Shown here one piece after another: positions 21,795-32,937 of a DNA stretch of 64,000 bases (positions are counted from its first letter, which is position 1; every line of letters begins with the position of its first letter). The position numbers were made by a program, and so were the translations under genes. Source of the DNA: Echiichthys vipera (Eukaryota > Chordata > Actinopteri > Perciformes > Trachinidae); assembly GCA_963691815.1 (NCBI GenBank), contig OY829661.1, positions 24,032,000-24,095,999 of the forward strand, in the 5' to 3' direction. The notes beneath the pieces were generated by a model. That model had not been told where the DNA came from, ran no database searches, and saw only the letters and a program-made list of their open reading frames with translations.

Positions 21795-22535
21795 AAAAAA
21801 ACGTAAAAGTAGTAACACGTGCAACACTCTATAGCTGGTCCAGCAGCACACTTGACACTTATACGTTTCATTATGCATATTACATTTACTATATTTCAGT
21901 TTACACCTCTGTACATAGACATTATTACCCTTAATGTGCATACATTCCTGTTTATTTCTATGACTTTTTTATGTTGTGTTTTATTCCTTATCTTAACATG
22001 CACTTTGTGTTGAGATTCTCACTTTTTTGTGATATTCCTTTTTTTTATACATTTATCAGCTCTGTTGGAAGGAGCCTGAGACCTAAGATCGTTGTATTGC
22101 CGTTCAATGCTTGATGATGTGCATGTGAGCATGACCACAATTGCAGCTGGATGATACAGCCAACAAATGATCCACAGGCAAGGTTTGAGGTGGGCCACCA
22201 AGGCGGTTCTTTTATTCATCGCTCTCTACAAACAGTATATGCACATCAGTGCCACCAGCCAACAGATCCCCAGGTTGCCAAAATGGCGCCTATTTAAAGT
22301 GTGTCAACCCATTACCCCGGAAGAATCCATTCCCCGGGAACCCCTGCCTAAAACATGTTTAACCCACCATTGTTTTTATTTCTGTATATACACACACCTC
22401 CTCCTCTGTGACCTATATACATCCTACTCTCCGTCCACTAACAGAAAATACACCAATACACTTCATATTACCCTCCCTAAAATACAATGCACACACCGTC
22501 CCCACACCAATTTACACTTGGCCTTGCCCGGAACT

Positions 22536-22870
22536 ATATAAGCGGCGTCTGTTTCCTGGGGAAGACTTTTGCCTGCACACCCTGAAGACAACAGGCTGGT
22601 GAGTACACAACACACTTGATTTATTCCCCACACACTTATGGAGCAACACAATACTCATTCTTAGCTTCTCAATTAAGCAACTTACACATTTCATCTGCAA
22701 GTTTAACCCCATGTGCCTCTGCTCCAGGTTGAGCTGCGCGGCCCACACAGCCAACCCCAAGACCCAGCAAAGGACAACAAACATGGTGACAAACATTCAA
22801 TACATATGGCAACCATTTCAATACAAATGTCTAAAAATGTTAAAATGTATTGTGCAAATCTCCAATAAAG
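22536..22870 (+). other. Possible small transcription unit (TATA box, exon-intron-exon, poly(A) signal)
   Basis: A TATATAAG box near 22536 is followed about 60 bases on by CAGGCTG|GTGAGTAC, a strong donor. A CTGCTCCAG acceptor occurs near 22727, and AATAAAG near 22864. A short frame beginning ATGGTGACAAAC lies in the second putative exon, but its protein resembles nothing I know. It could be the promoter end of an unrecognised retroelement or a non-coding RNA. This is a pattern call only. Confidence 0.25.
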
Positions 22871-23504
22871 TGCGGTTGCTCTTCTTAAAGTGTCTGTGCA
22901 ATTATTAAAGTGCATATGTAATCATACTCAGTTTAAAGTGCGTGGTGCCATGTGTGCAAAACTGGTGACGGTGTGCTCTGCGTCACAGTGCACATGATAA
23001 TTTAAGACCGTGAACCTATAGAATACCCCATTACAAATATCTGTATTCAATATTTCAGTAAAAGAACAGGAGAAAAATTCAATAAATTGTTTCAAAAGAA
23101 AAGTGCTCATCAGGCAGAACGGCCCCTGTACTTTGTATTTCTTTTGTATTAACCTTTTATTTAACCACAATATTCCCACTGAGATTTAAAGACAGCAGCA
23201 TAAAACGTACAAGTTTCACATGTAAAAACAAAACACGACTAAAGATGAAATAACAAAACCAATTAAACAGGTCAGTGTTGATATGATCATGCCATGATTG
23301 TTGATGCATATTCCTCTAAGTGTTGCCTAAATGTTATCCTGTGGCATGCTCACGTCACATGCTGCTGTATTATCAGGACTCTGTGGTGTCACTTGTCAGT
23401 GCACTGTGCGTCACATGCACTGTGCAACACATGCATGACACTCTTGGTCACTGTTTTCAACATGGGGAACTTGTGTTTATATTGTGAACTGACTAAAACT
23501 ATTG
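22871..23504. other. Intergenic stretch, one small repeat fragment
   Basis: Around 23148-23185 is AACCTTTTATTTAACCAC followed by CCCACTGAGATTTAA, part of a teleost repeat also seen at 42690-42790. Nothing else is recognised. Confidence 0.5.
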
Positions 23505-23640
23505 GTTATGTTTAGGCGACATAACCACCTGGCTATGGTTAGGTAAAGATTGTGGTTATAACTAAAATAAGTGCATTTATATCGTATCTACAGTGACACG
23601 CGGGACATGGATGGAGCAGGAGCCGCAGTCTCGTGGGTGA
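23505..23640 (+). repeat. Dispersed repeat, family shared with 49060-49265 and 57590-57770
   Basis: Contains GGTTATGTTTAGGCGACA, ACCACCTGGCTATGGTTAGG and AAAGATTGTGGTTATAACTA, the 'GTTTAGGCAACAAAA..GGTTAAGGTTAGGAAAAGAT' type common in fish. Confidence 0.55.
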
Positions 23641-24234
23641 AAGTTCGGTGTTTGTTTGACCTGTACACCACCCAAACCTGCTCCTCAATCCTGGAGGACC
23701 TGTTCTGAGCGCCCTGCCCCCAGGGAGGGAACCACTGCACTAGACCATATATAAAGTAGTTAAAACCACTGGTGTAGTGTAAGTTCATGAGCTGGGGGCA
23801 CTGCTAGGTAGATGAGTATGTAACCACGAAGGGAGTGGGTAAACTTGCATGTGTTGTGGTGCAAAAATATGTCCAGCACAATTATTGCAAATTAGAGTTT
23901 TTTTATACTATACGCCTATACATCCCGGTGTCTTTTTGGCTGATAGGTGGTTGTCCTGTAAACTTCCAGAAAAAGAGGCGGGTATACTCTGCATACCTGC
24001 GTACACCCTCCACTACACCACTGGATGAACCCAAAACCAACCTTTGACCAGAAACAACAGTAAATGCTATAGCACCGTTATCTGTCACATCACAGGGCCT
24101 ACTTTTCTGTGGAGTATCTACTTTTACTTTTTAAGTAGACTACATTCCTCTGCCAATAGACTAATACCTCTGGGATTTCAGTGCAGGTCTTTTACTTGTA
24201 ATTGTTGTAGGTTACTTTTAAAGTAGCCTTGGGA

Positions 24235-24895
24235 GTTGGTTCCTGTGGAACCGTCTCGCAGGTCTCTGCTGGTCGTGGTGGTGCCTGCTGCCGGGGTCCT
24301 GCATGACACTTCCTGCTGCTGTTATTACCCTTATATACTATCATTAGTTTTATAAATTAGAAAATGTGTAGCCATAAAAACATCAGCAATATATCACTGT
24401 ATCACAGCTGTTTTTACCACTACTCATCATTGATCATATTTACCACCATAATTATCATTGTCATACTCTGTCACCTTAGCTTTGCTTGTTTCTACTATTC
24501 TATTTTAGCTGCCATAACATATAAGTCATAGTCACATTACTATAGATATTATTATAGTTACTGTTACTTTTGTGGTTGCTTGCATCTCTGGGACTGTCTC
24601 TCTTTCTCTCCCTCTGTCCATCTGTCTGTCTTTCCTCTCTTTCTCTCTCCTTTTCTTCCTCCCCAACCGGTGCAGACAGATGTCCGTCCTCCACAGAGCT
24701 GGGTCTGTTCCATGTTCCTGTCTGTTATAGGGAAGGTTTTCATCGTCACTGTGTGTTTATGGGAGAATTGTTGGGTCTATGTAAACCGTAAATAAGTCAT
24801 AGTGTGGTCTTTACCTACTCCGTATGTAAAGTGTCCAGAGATAACTTTTGTCATGATTTGACACTGTAAATAAAATTGTATTGAAATTGAATAGA
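24235..24895 (+). mobile_element. LINE-derived 3' end (L2-like), copy 2
   Basis: The part 24520-24895 matches 17950-18290 (ACTATAGATATTATTATAGT, TTCCTCCCCAACCGGTGCAG, TTGTTGGGTCTATGTAAACC) and ends in TAAATAAAATTGTATTG, a LINE-style tail. The upstream part 24235-24330 (CTCGCAGGTCTCTGCTGG) probably belongs to the same copy. Confidence 0.65.
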
Positions 24896-25062
24896 TTCTT
24901 ACAGCACAGCTAGAAAGCAACTAGTGGGTTAACTAAAGTTGCCAAATTGGAGTAGAGGCCTCTGCAATATTGTGGATCTAAATCAGATGGTGATGGGATG
25001 TGTGTGTTTGTTTTTGTGTGGGAGGAAACTCCAGCCTTGGGAGATCTTTTTGCATAGTGTGT

Positions 25063-25065
<3 letters not shown>

Positions 25066-25113
<48 letters not shown>
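25066..25113. repeat. (TC)24 tract just upstream of the enc1 first exon
   Basis: Pure CT dinucleotide run on the plus strand, a GA run on the minus strand. It sits a few tens of bases before the GC-richer putative enc1 exon 1, so it may be promoter-proximal. Confidence 0.9.
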
Positions 25114-25115
<2 letters not shown>

Positions 25116-25139
25116 GCGCTGGGTGACGGTCCTCCTCCC

Positions 25140-25512
25140 CCTCTCATTGTAAACACACCCATTGAGTTGAGCGAGAGAGGACTGGGAGCGCAGGCGGAGG
25201 ACCGTCACACAGGAGCAGAGCAGCCGCGCTGGAGGAACGCCTCCAAACATCTCATCCTTTACACTAAAGAAAAAAGCACGTTTTGTTTTACGCGCGGGCC
25301 TCCCTTTAAATATAGTATTTCCGGAATTTGCAGACAGTGTTGTCAGAGAAAAAACGGCCTCATCCTCGCCGATCATCCGAAGGCATTTCGGGAAATAACC
25401 CAAGGAGTTGTTCCACTCCCCGGAGCGCAAGGCTTGCATCGTGGCTCTCTCAGAAGTGGCATGTTCGAGGGATACCGCGGACTCAATTGAACTCCTGCTT
25501 TCACCCAAAGAG
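25140..25512 (+). other. enc1: Probable enc1 non-coding first exon / promoter region
   Basis: GC-richer than its surroundings, with GAGCGCAGGCGGAGG-type sequence and no TATA box that I can place. It ends CCAAAGAG|GTAAAT, a good donor, in phase with nothing, as expected for a 5' UTR exon. The acceptor at 31155/31156, right before the enc1 start codon, needs an upstream exon, and human ENC1 has a distant non-coding exon 1. The transcription start is not visible, so the left border is a guess. Confidence 0.55.
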
Positions 25513-28004
25513 GTAAATATAACAATACATCATCACCTCTATTCTAGCTTATTAAGAGATGGTTGTATAGTCACAGCATCCCTGTCTGATCCCCTGATGA
25601 TGGAAAACTCCGGTGGTGTGGCAGAGAAAGCGCAACAGAAAACGGGCGAATGGACAAAAGATTGTTGACATTCCTTGATTGTGCCAATATTCTGTTATTG
25701 CTATAGTGTATTGAGTTTCTTATTTTTTTTACAACATCTCCCCTTTGTGCTCTCCTGGGCACCTTGTCCCCTGCATACTCGTGCGTGCTCGAGATGTTTG
25801 ACATTTTAAAAGGTGTGACGCGCTCTTCTTGGTGACAAACGTTATTTTCGAAGTGGCAGTGCTTTGGTTTAATCACCTCTCTCAGATGTGTGTGTGTGTG
25901 TGTGTGTGTGTGGACAGCTGGGGAGAGACTATAATTGTGAGATTAAGATTGATGCAGACACGCAGATCGATGGATGCTGTGTGTCCTTTGGTTTCTGCAT
26001 CTTGTTCCTTTTTTTTGTCTCTTTTCCCCCCATGTGGCAGATGCACAGGACCGGTCCACATAAGCCTGGTATTTACTTTTGAAGTCCCTCTAACCGATCC
26101 CTCTTCCTGAGCCCATGGTTGACTGTGAACACCTGGCAATGATTTTAAACAGACTGCAGCCAGCCAGGCCTCAGCTATAGAGTCCAGAGGCAGCATGTGC
26201 TTGCCTTTTCTTTTTTTTTGTACTGTGTGCTTTGTGAGTGTGGCATGTATATGCCTTCCTGTTATGTGTCTGTGGATCTGTTTTGTGTGAAAGGGATGAG
26301 AATGACAACTCTCACAGCCATCCAGCCGACCGCTCACTCTCACATTGCTGGCATATTTTCTTCCTCTCGGGCAGGCTGGTGTGAATGTACCGACTCTGTT
26401 CCTGTGACAAAAAAATACCCTGCGACCAAGGACAAGCTGAAATATACATGACATTTTTGATGATTGCTTTTAGCGCTGCGTCTAAATGTAATCAGCAATT
26501 AATTAATAGTTTAGTCTAAAACATGCCCATCACAAAAATAAATGTCTTCTTCAAACTGCTTGTCAGTTATTGTCAGGTTATTGTGTCATGAGACAAAGAA
26601 AAAGCAGCAAATCCTCCCATTTGAGAAGCAGAGGCAGAGAATGTTTGAGATTTTTAAATGATGAAACGACCGATCAATGATCAATATACATCTTTTGTTT
26701 GTCCTATTTTTATGTGATGGTTTCAGTGAAGTTATATCTAAGTTATACTCTCAATGAACGTGCAAATCCCCTTCACGGTGCTAAATAACCAGTCCTAATG
26801 AACTCTCTTCCCTGTTAACACTATCACCAGTTGAGATTAAAGTGAATATACTGTATAAGCTTGTTAAGTTAATCATACTGTATTTCCTCAGTTATGTAAA
26901 TTCTAAGTCAACTCTAAAACCACCAATAAATCAAGCTGAGGAAACCAAAATCTTTCAAATCTTAAAGTTACTGCCTGTCCTCCGACAAGTTCAAAGACAT
27001 GTAGTGAGGATTTATGTGCTGCAGCTAACAATTATTTTCAATTTGGAATCACTTACGGATCTTTTTCTTGAATGACTTTGTAATTTGGGGCTATAAAATG
27101 ACAGAAAATGTGAATTATGTCGATCACAACTTCCTCAAGCTTAAGGTGTCTTCTTCAATTGGTTTATTTTTTCCCACTAACAATCCAAAGATATTCACTT
27201 TTCATTTCCAGACCAATTTTAGCAGCAAAGTGTCACATTTTTAAAGGCTGGAACGAGTGCGTGTTGAATAAAACAATGTCTAATCGATTAATTGTTCCCG
27301 CAGAGTAAGTGTCAGGAATTTCACAGTGACGCGTTACCCTCAGCCCACGCGCTGTAACAGTGTTCACTGTGAACAAGCAGATTAAAGTTACACGGCTGTT
27401 ACAGGTGTGGGGTTTAAACCCAGAGGGATGTGTGGTGTAGTTTCTCACACTAGTCCGTGTAAGAAAAATATCATCTTAATTGAAACAATCCGAGTAGATT
27501 CTGTAGGTTTGGCGTACAGTAATATACCGTCCTCACTGGACAGATGTTGGGGACAAGCGCGTTAGTAACAAAGGACACTTTGCAATTTAAATTACAAATA
27601 GATGAACACTGGGTTTTCAGGACCTGCAGGTTTAGTTGCTAATCCAGGCTTTATCCTTTAATATGCAAATGGTATAAGTATCTGTCTCTTCTTGCCTTTG
27701 TTCAGCTCTCCCTCATTGACTGTGTGTATGAGCGGACTCGTTCATCCAAGGACAACTTGTTTGATAAGATGCAGAACATCTTTAGTGATGCATAATTGCA
27801 TACGTCTTTATTAGCATCATATCTGCGTATTTGTTCTCGACTGTTCCACTGGCTTCCTGTCGGACTAATTGAAGTGTTTATGTACCTGTTAGCTACTGAA
27901 GGTTATATTTACTAACTTGCTAATTATTAGTATCTGCAACCTCTCCGATGTAGTGCTTGATCTATTAGGGCCACTTATTCAAATCAAGCCATTACAACTT
28001 CCAA

Positions 28005-28262
<258 letters not shown>

Positions 28263-28659
28263 AGGTGAAAGAGCAGGCTTAGATATTCTCATTATAGCTG
28301 AGCCAGAGGCCACAAGATGACAGGTTGCCAGTTCGGTCAGTGCTGGAATGCAATAAATCCTGTTGAACCAAGGTTGCAGTTGGTTTTGTATTTAATGAAG
28401 TTGTGATAAATAATGTTCTTCCTGTTGTTACAGTATGATAATACTTTCAAGTGGAATCTAATCCCAAGAGCCACGAGAACACTAGTGAAGCATTTACCGA
28501 TGTTTTGTTTCCTTTCAAAACGTTTCACAGACGTCTTTTTTTTGCTTCATTCAATCATGTTAAATGTATACAAATATTTTAGTTTCAACATTAAACCAGA
28601 GTTTTCTTTGACATGGTTTACATCTATGCTAGTGGCTCTGTGAGGCCATACTGAAGAAC

Positions 28660-29060
28660 AGCAGTGCTTTGAGCTCAATGCTAACATCAGCATGCTAACA
28701 TGCTCAAAATGACAATGCTAACATTACTATGTTGAGCAGGTGGGAAGTCTATGTGTACCATCTTAGTTTGGCGTGTTAACTGTCTTGGACAAATCGAAAT
28801 GTTGTCGTCACGGGGGGACCAAAGTGACTACAGTTCATCCCAAGGGGAACATGAATTTCCTGGCAATCCATCTAACAGTGGTTGACACTCAAAACCAGAA
28901 CTGTGAACCTCATGATCATTCTGGACAAAAGTAAACAGGTTACCAACGTTTTTAAGCGCCATCCTCTGGGAACCATGGCTGTTAATCCATGAAATATTTA
29001 TTGAGATGGGTGGACCAAAGTGGCAGACTGACTGACTTACATTGTCATCCCTGAGGCCAT
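28660..29060 (+). repeat. Common teleost repeat ('GCTAACATCAGCATGCTAAC' family)
   Basis: Shows GCTAACATCAGCATGCTAAC, CACCATCTTAGTTTGG-like CATCTTAGTTTGGCGTGTTA, TGGCAATCCATCTAACAG, CATCCTCTGGGAACCATGG and TTGAGATGGGTGGACCAAAG in family order. A second piece of the family is at 43490-43620. Confidence 0.75.
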
Positions 29061-31167
29061 GTTGTTAGCATGGCTAAAAACATGAAACCTATCATATTGG
29101 CTGCACAGTACAAAGAACCTGAGAAGAAATAGACATAAGTAATTTATGAAGCAGTCACACACACAGGCACTTAACATAGAATTAGAAAAGGGTATCTTCC
29201 ATCCCTTACAAGCTCTCTCACCTGGTTTCAGTTTTGGCTCCTGGTTTTTTTTAAGGCTTAGTCTGGAATGCAGTGCGAGTAGTTTAAATACCTTGTACTA
29301 AAACAGTTAGTGTTTTCTCCATTGACAGCTGCACCAAAACAGGCAAGCTGGGTGTCTGGGTAGCAGCTGGTTTGGAGAGTTAGTTTAACTGGAATGTACT
29401 GGAACCGGAACAATACAGTTCTGTTGAAGCCAAAAGGTGCCCACCGCCCACCAGAAAAACCCCATTGGACTTTTCTTGGTGTGCAGGCTTCACACCTGAT
29501 TGTGTATTCATGAAACAGCCTTCTGAAGTTTCTGGAGCAGATGATGCAACTTACGGAAAATTGAAACCGTCCTCTCCTCTCTGTAGCTGGAATTGTTTTT
29601 GATACCGCAGGACTTTTGAACTCTACAAGTCTTGAAGTGGTTGTTCATCCAAAACCTTTCTTTTTAGAATCAAACCAGCACGACCTGTTGGTTCGTACTT
29701 GTTCTCACTGACAGAGAAACATGTCAGCTGTGGTCAGCTTGACTTAGGTCAGTTACGATGGATAACAATTGTGACAGACAAATGCACAATGTCTATTGCA
29801 TGTTAGCACTCTCTTCAAAGCTCTGCAGGAAGTTGGCTATTTTAAATTAAAGTTTTCTGGATGTTTTCATTATTTTTTGTCCTGAAACTTTTCATAATTT
29901 AATTTAATTTTAACTGAATTCAAGAGGATCACAGTTGCACCTCACAGCAAGCATGCTACAACCACCTTATGTCCGTTTTAATATTAAAAATACAGATTTG
30001 GGGCAAACTGAATAGGATCGAGCATTACTGTTATAACGGTTAAATCTTAAGGTTAAGGAATCTATGATCACTTCTTAAATCATTAATGCCTGCAAGCCTG
30101 GTCAAAGAATCTGGCAGCAATGGATTTACTAGGTCAGACAGTGACTCTGTACCTCTGGAAACGGAGTGAGGGAGGCGCTTGACATGTTGGGAAATTGTGT
30201 GGAATGAATGTGCGCTCTGAGCGAGGACAGGGCAAGGACAGTGAAGACGGGAGCTGTGACTTTCTGGAGGGCTGTAGAGTAAATTCTGTACATTACGCAG
30301 GGGCTTAAAAGAGTCCTGCTGTCTCTTTCTTTGATCTTTTCTGAAAGAGCTCTACAAAGGGACTCTAACTTGTAAATCATGGTATCTCTAAAAGAGGGAG
30401 ATTAGTGCTGCTTTGGGTTGAAAGTAGAAAAGCCTCATGGTATCTGTGAGAAGACAATTGTTATCTACTTGACCTTCATAACTCCCAGGGGTGTGCTGTT
30501 TTGCAATATGTAATCACTGGAGGTCTTGCTTAATGTCTCTCTATCTCTTGGGAAGAATTGTAATACTCACCATAATTGCACATCATTCATTATGCTTTGG
30601 TAGGACTGCAAAATTTAATATTTCAACATCAACATCAGACACAGAAGTCATGGCTGAGTATACAATTTACTAAGGAAAGCTAGGCCACTATAACACTTCA
30701 GGGTATTTAAATGGAGATTGAAACACAGTTCTTATAACATTTCCCTTTTTACTCTATCCTTCAAGAAAGCTTGACAGAAAACTCATTATTATGATGCTTA
30801 AGCTTAACTCTCAGGTCTTCTCACAAAAGCAGGTTGAATTGATTTGAGTGACTGTTTAATAGAAGGCTCTTTTCTTCTTGGTACATCAAAGGCAACAATT
30901 TATTGGATTTCAAAATGATTGGAAACTTGCATTTGCTAACATCTCACATTTATGAGAGCAGACACTTGAAGCAATAAACCTTAAAGAGGAGTGAGAATTC
31001 ATAGACAGATAGACAAAACCTGCATGAACAATAATCTACAACCTGCACTGTCTCATACCAACCATTTCCTCAGCAAAACATTTTAGAATCTGATTTAATG
31101 CACTTTAAATATGAACTTCATTAAAGAGAGATTTTTCTTGTCTTTCTTTTTTCAGGATTCAATGAAA

Positions 31168-32937
31168 ATGTCCGTGTGCGTCCATGAGAACCGGAAATCA
31201 CGAGCCAGCACTGGCTCCATGAACATCTACCTGTTCCACAAGTCCTCCTATGCGGACAGTGTCCTCATGCACCTCAACTCGCTGCGGCAGCAACGTCTTT
31301 TCACAGACGTCCTGCTTCATGCCGGTAGCCGCTCCTTCCCCTGCCATCGTGCAGTGCTGGCTGCCTGCAGCCGCTACTTTGAGGCCATGTTCAGCGGCGG
31401 GCTAAGGGAAAGCCAGGCCAGCGAGGTTGACTTCCGTGATTCCATCCACCCCGAGGTTTTAGAACTCCTGCTGGATTATGCGTACTCATCACGTGTGGTC
31501 ATCAATGAGGAGAACGCAGAGTCACTTTTGGAGGCTGGGGACATGCTTGAGTTTCAGGACATCCGGGATGCCTGTGCTGAATTCCTAGAGAGAAACCTTC
31601 ACCCAACTAACTGCCTTGGCATGCTGTTGCTGTCTGACGCCCACCAGTGTACCAAGCTGTCAGAGCTATCCTGGGGCATGTGCCTCAGCAACTTTCCCAC
31701 TATTTGCAAGACAGAGGACTTCCTCCAACTGCCCAAAGATATGGTGGTGCAGCTTTTGTCACATGAGGAGCTAGAGACAGAAGATGAGAGACTGGTTTAT
31801 GAAGCTGCCCTTAACTGGACCAACTATGACCTGGAAAAGAGGCACTGCCACCTTCCAGAGCTCCTGAGAACGGTCCGTCTGGCCCTGCTGCCTGCCATCT
31901 TTCTAATGGAGAACGTTTCTACAGAAGAGCTGATCAACGCAAAGCCCAAGAGCAAGGAGCTGGTGGATGAAGCCATCCGCTGTAAGCTGAAGATCCTGCA
32001 GAATGATGGTGTCGTTAACAGCCCATGTGCTCGACCAAGAAAGACCAGTCATGCTCTGTTTCTTCTGGGTGGGCAGACTTTCATGTGTGACAAGTTGTAC
32101 CTGGTGGACCAGAAAGCCAAAGAGATCATCCCCAAGGCCGACATTCCCAGTCCTAGAAAAGAGTTCAGCGCCTGCGCCATTGGCTGTAAGGTGTACATCA
32201 CTGGTGGTAGAGGCTCAGAAAATGGTGTGTCTAAAGATGTGTGGGTCTACGACACCGTCCACGAGGAATGGTCAAAGGCAGCACCCATGCTCATTGCCAG
32301 GTTTGGCCATGGCTCTGCAGAGCTGAAACACTGCCTTTATGTGGTTGGAGGTCACACGGCAGCAACTGGCTGCCTCCCAGCTTCTCCGTCTGTGTCACTC
32401 AAACAGGTGGAGCAGTTTGACCCAGTGGCAAACAAGTGGACCATGGTGGCTCCTTTGAGAGAGGGTGTGAGCAATGCAGCAGTGGTCAGCGTCAAACTCA
32501 AGCTCTTTGCCTTTGGAGGAACCAGCGTCACCCACGACAAGCTGCCCAAGGTGCAGTGCTACGATCCGCAGGAGAACCGATGGTCTGTGCCCGCATCCTG
32601 CCCACAGCCGTGGCGCTACACAGCTGCTGCCGTGCTGGGAAACCAGATATTTGTCATGGGCGGAGATACAGAGTTCTCAGCATGCTCAGCCTATAAGTTC
32701 AGCAGTGAGAGTTACCAGTGGACTAAAGTGGGCGATGTGACGGCCAAGCGCATGAGCTGCCAGGCTGTGGCGTCGGGGAACAAACTGTATGTGGTGGGTG
32801 GGTACTTTGGCACACAGCGGTGTAAAACTCTGGACTGCTATGACCCCACACTGGATGCTTGGAACAGCATCACTACTGTGCCATACTCGCTCATCCCCAC
32901 TGCTTTCGTCAGCACCTGGAAACACCTGCCTGCTTGA
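31168..32937 (+). CDS. enc1: enc1, ectoderm-neural cortex protein 1 (BTB-BACK-Kelch)
   Basis: ENC1 (KLHL37) is a cytoplasmic, actin-associated BTB-Kelch protein, a substrate adaptor for CUL3 ubiquitin ligases that acts in neural development. One uninterrupted coding exon gives 589 residues, the exact human length. The N terminus MSVCVHENRKSRAS matches the family. The BTB domain (about 36-145) has FTDVLLHAG and FPCHRAVLAACSRYFEAMFS. The BACK domain (about 150-255) follows, with ETEDERLVYEAALNW. Six Kelch repeats (about 295-585) follow, with double Gly in LFLLGGQ, YITGGRG, YVVGGHT, FAFGGTS, FVMGGDT and YVVGGYF. It ends in VSTWKHLPA. The start at 31168 is preferred to the in-frame ATG two codons upstream because of A at -3 and agreement with the human N terminus. 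The exon opens at 31156 after TTTTTTCAG and closes with a donor 35 bases beyond the stop. Confidence 0.97.
   Translation: MSVCVHENRKSRASTGSMNIYLFHKSSYADSVLMHLNSLRQQRLFTDVLLHAGSRSFPCHRAVLAACSRYFEAMFSGGLRESQASEVDFRDSIHPEVLELLLDYAYSSRVVINEENAESLLEAGDMLEFQDIRDACAEFLERNLHPTNCLGMLLLSDAHQCTKLSELSWGMCLSNFPTICKTEDFLQLPKDMVVQLLSHEELETEDERLVYEAALNWTNYDLEKRHCHLPELLRTVRLALLPAIFLMENVSTEELINAKPKSKELVDEAIRCKLKILQNDGVVNSPCARPRKTSHALFLLGGQTFMCDKLYLVDQKAKEIIPKADIPSPRKEFSACAIGCKVYITGGRGSENGVSKDVWVYDTVHEEWSKAAPMLIARFGHGSAELKHCLYVVGGHTAATGCLPASPSVSLKQVEQFDPVANKWTMVAPLREGVSNAAVVSVKLKLFAFGGTSVTHDKLPKVQCYDPQENRWSVPASCPQPWRYTAAAVLGNQIFVMGGDTEFSACSAYKFSSESYQWTKVGDVTAKRMSCQAVASGNKLYVVGGYFGTQRCKTLDCYDPTLDAWNSITTVPYSLIPTAFVSTWKHLPA

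Noticed and set aside
24939..25508. Overlapping frames of 183 (+) and 176 (-) codons
   Set aside because: They run through the (TC)n tract and the GC-rich putative enc1 5' exon; neither resembles a known protein and the donor at 25512 ignores their phase.
31111..31167. Longer start for enc1 (608 codons)
   Set aside because: The extra residues come from the intron upstream of a TTTTTTCAG acceptor; the Met at 31168 gives the exact family length.
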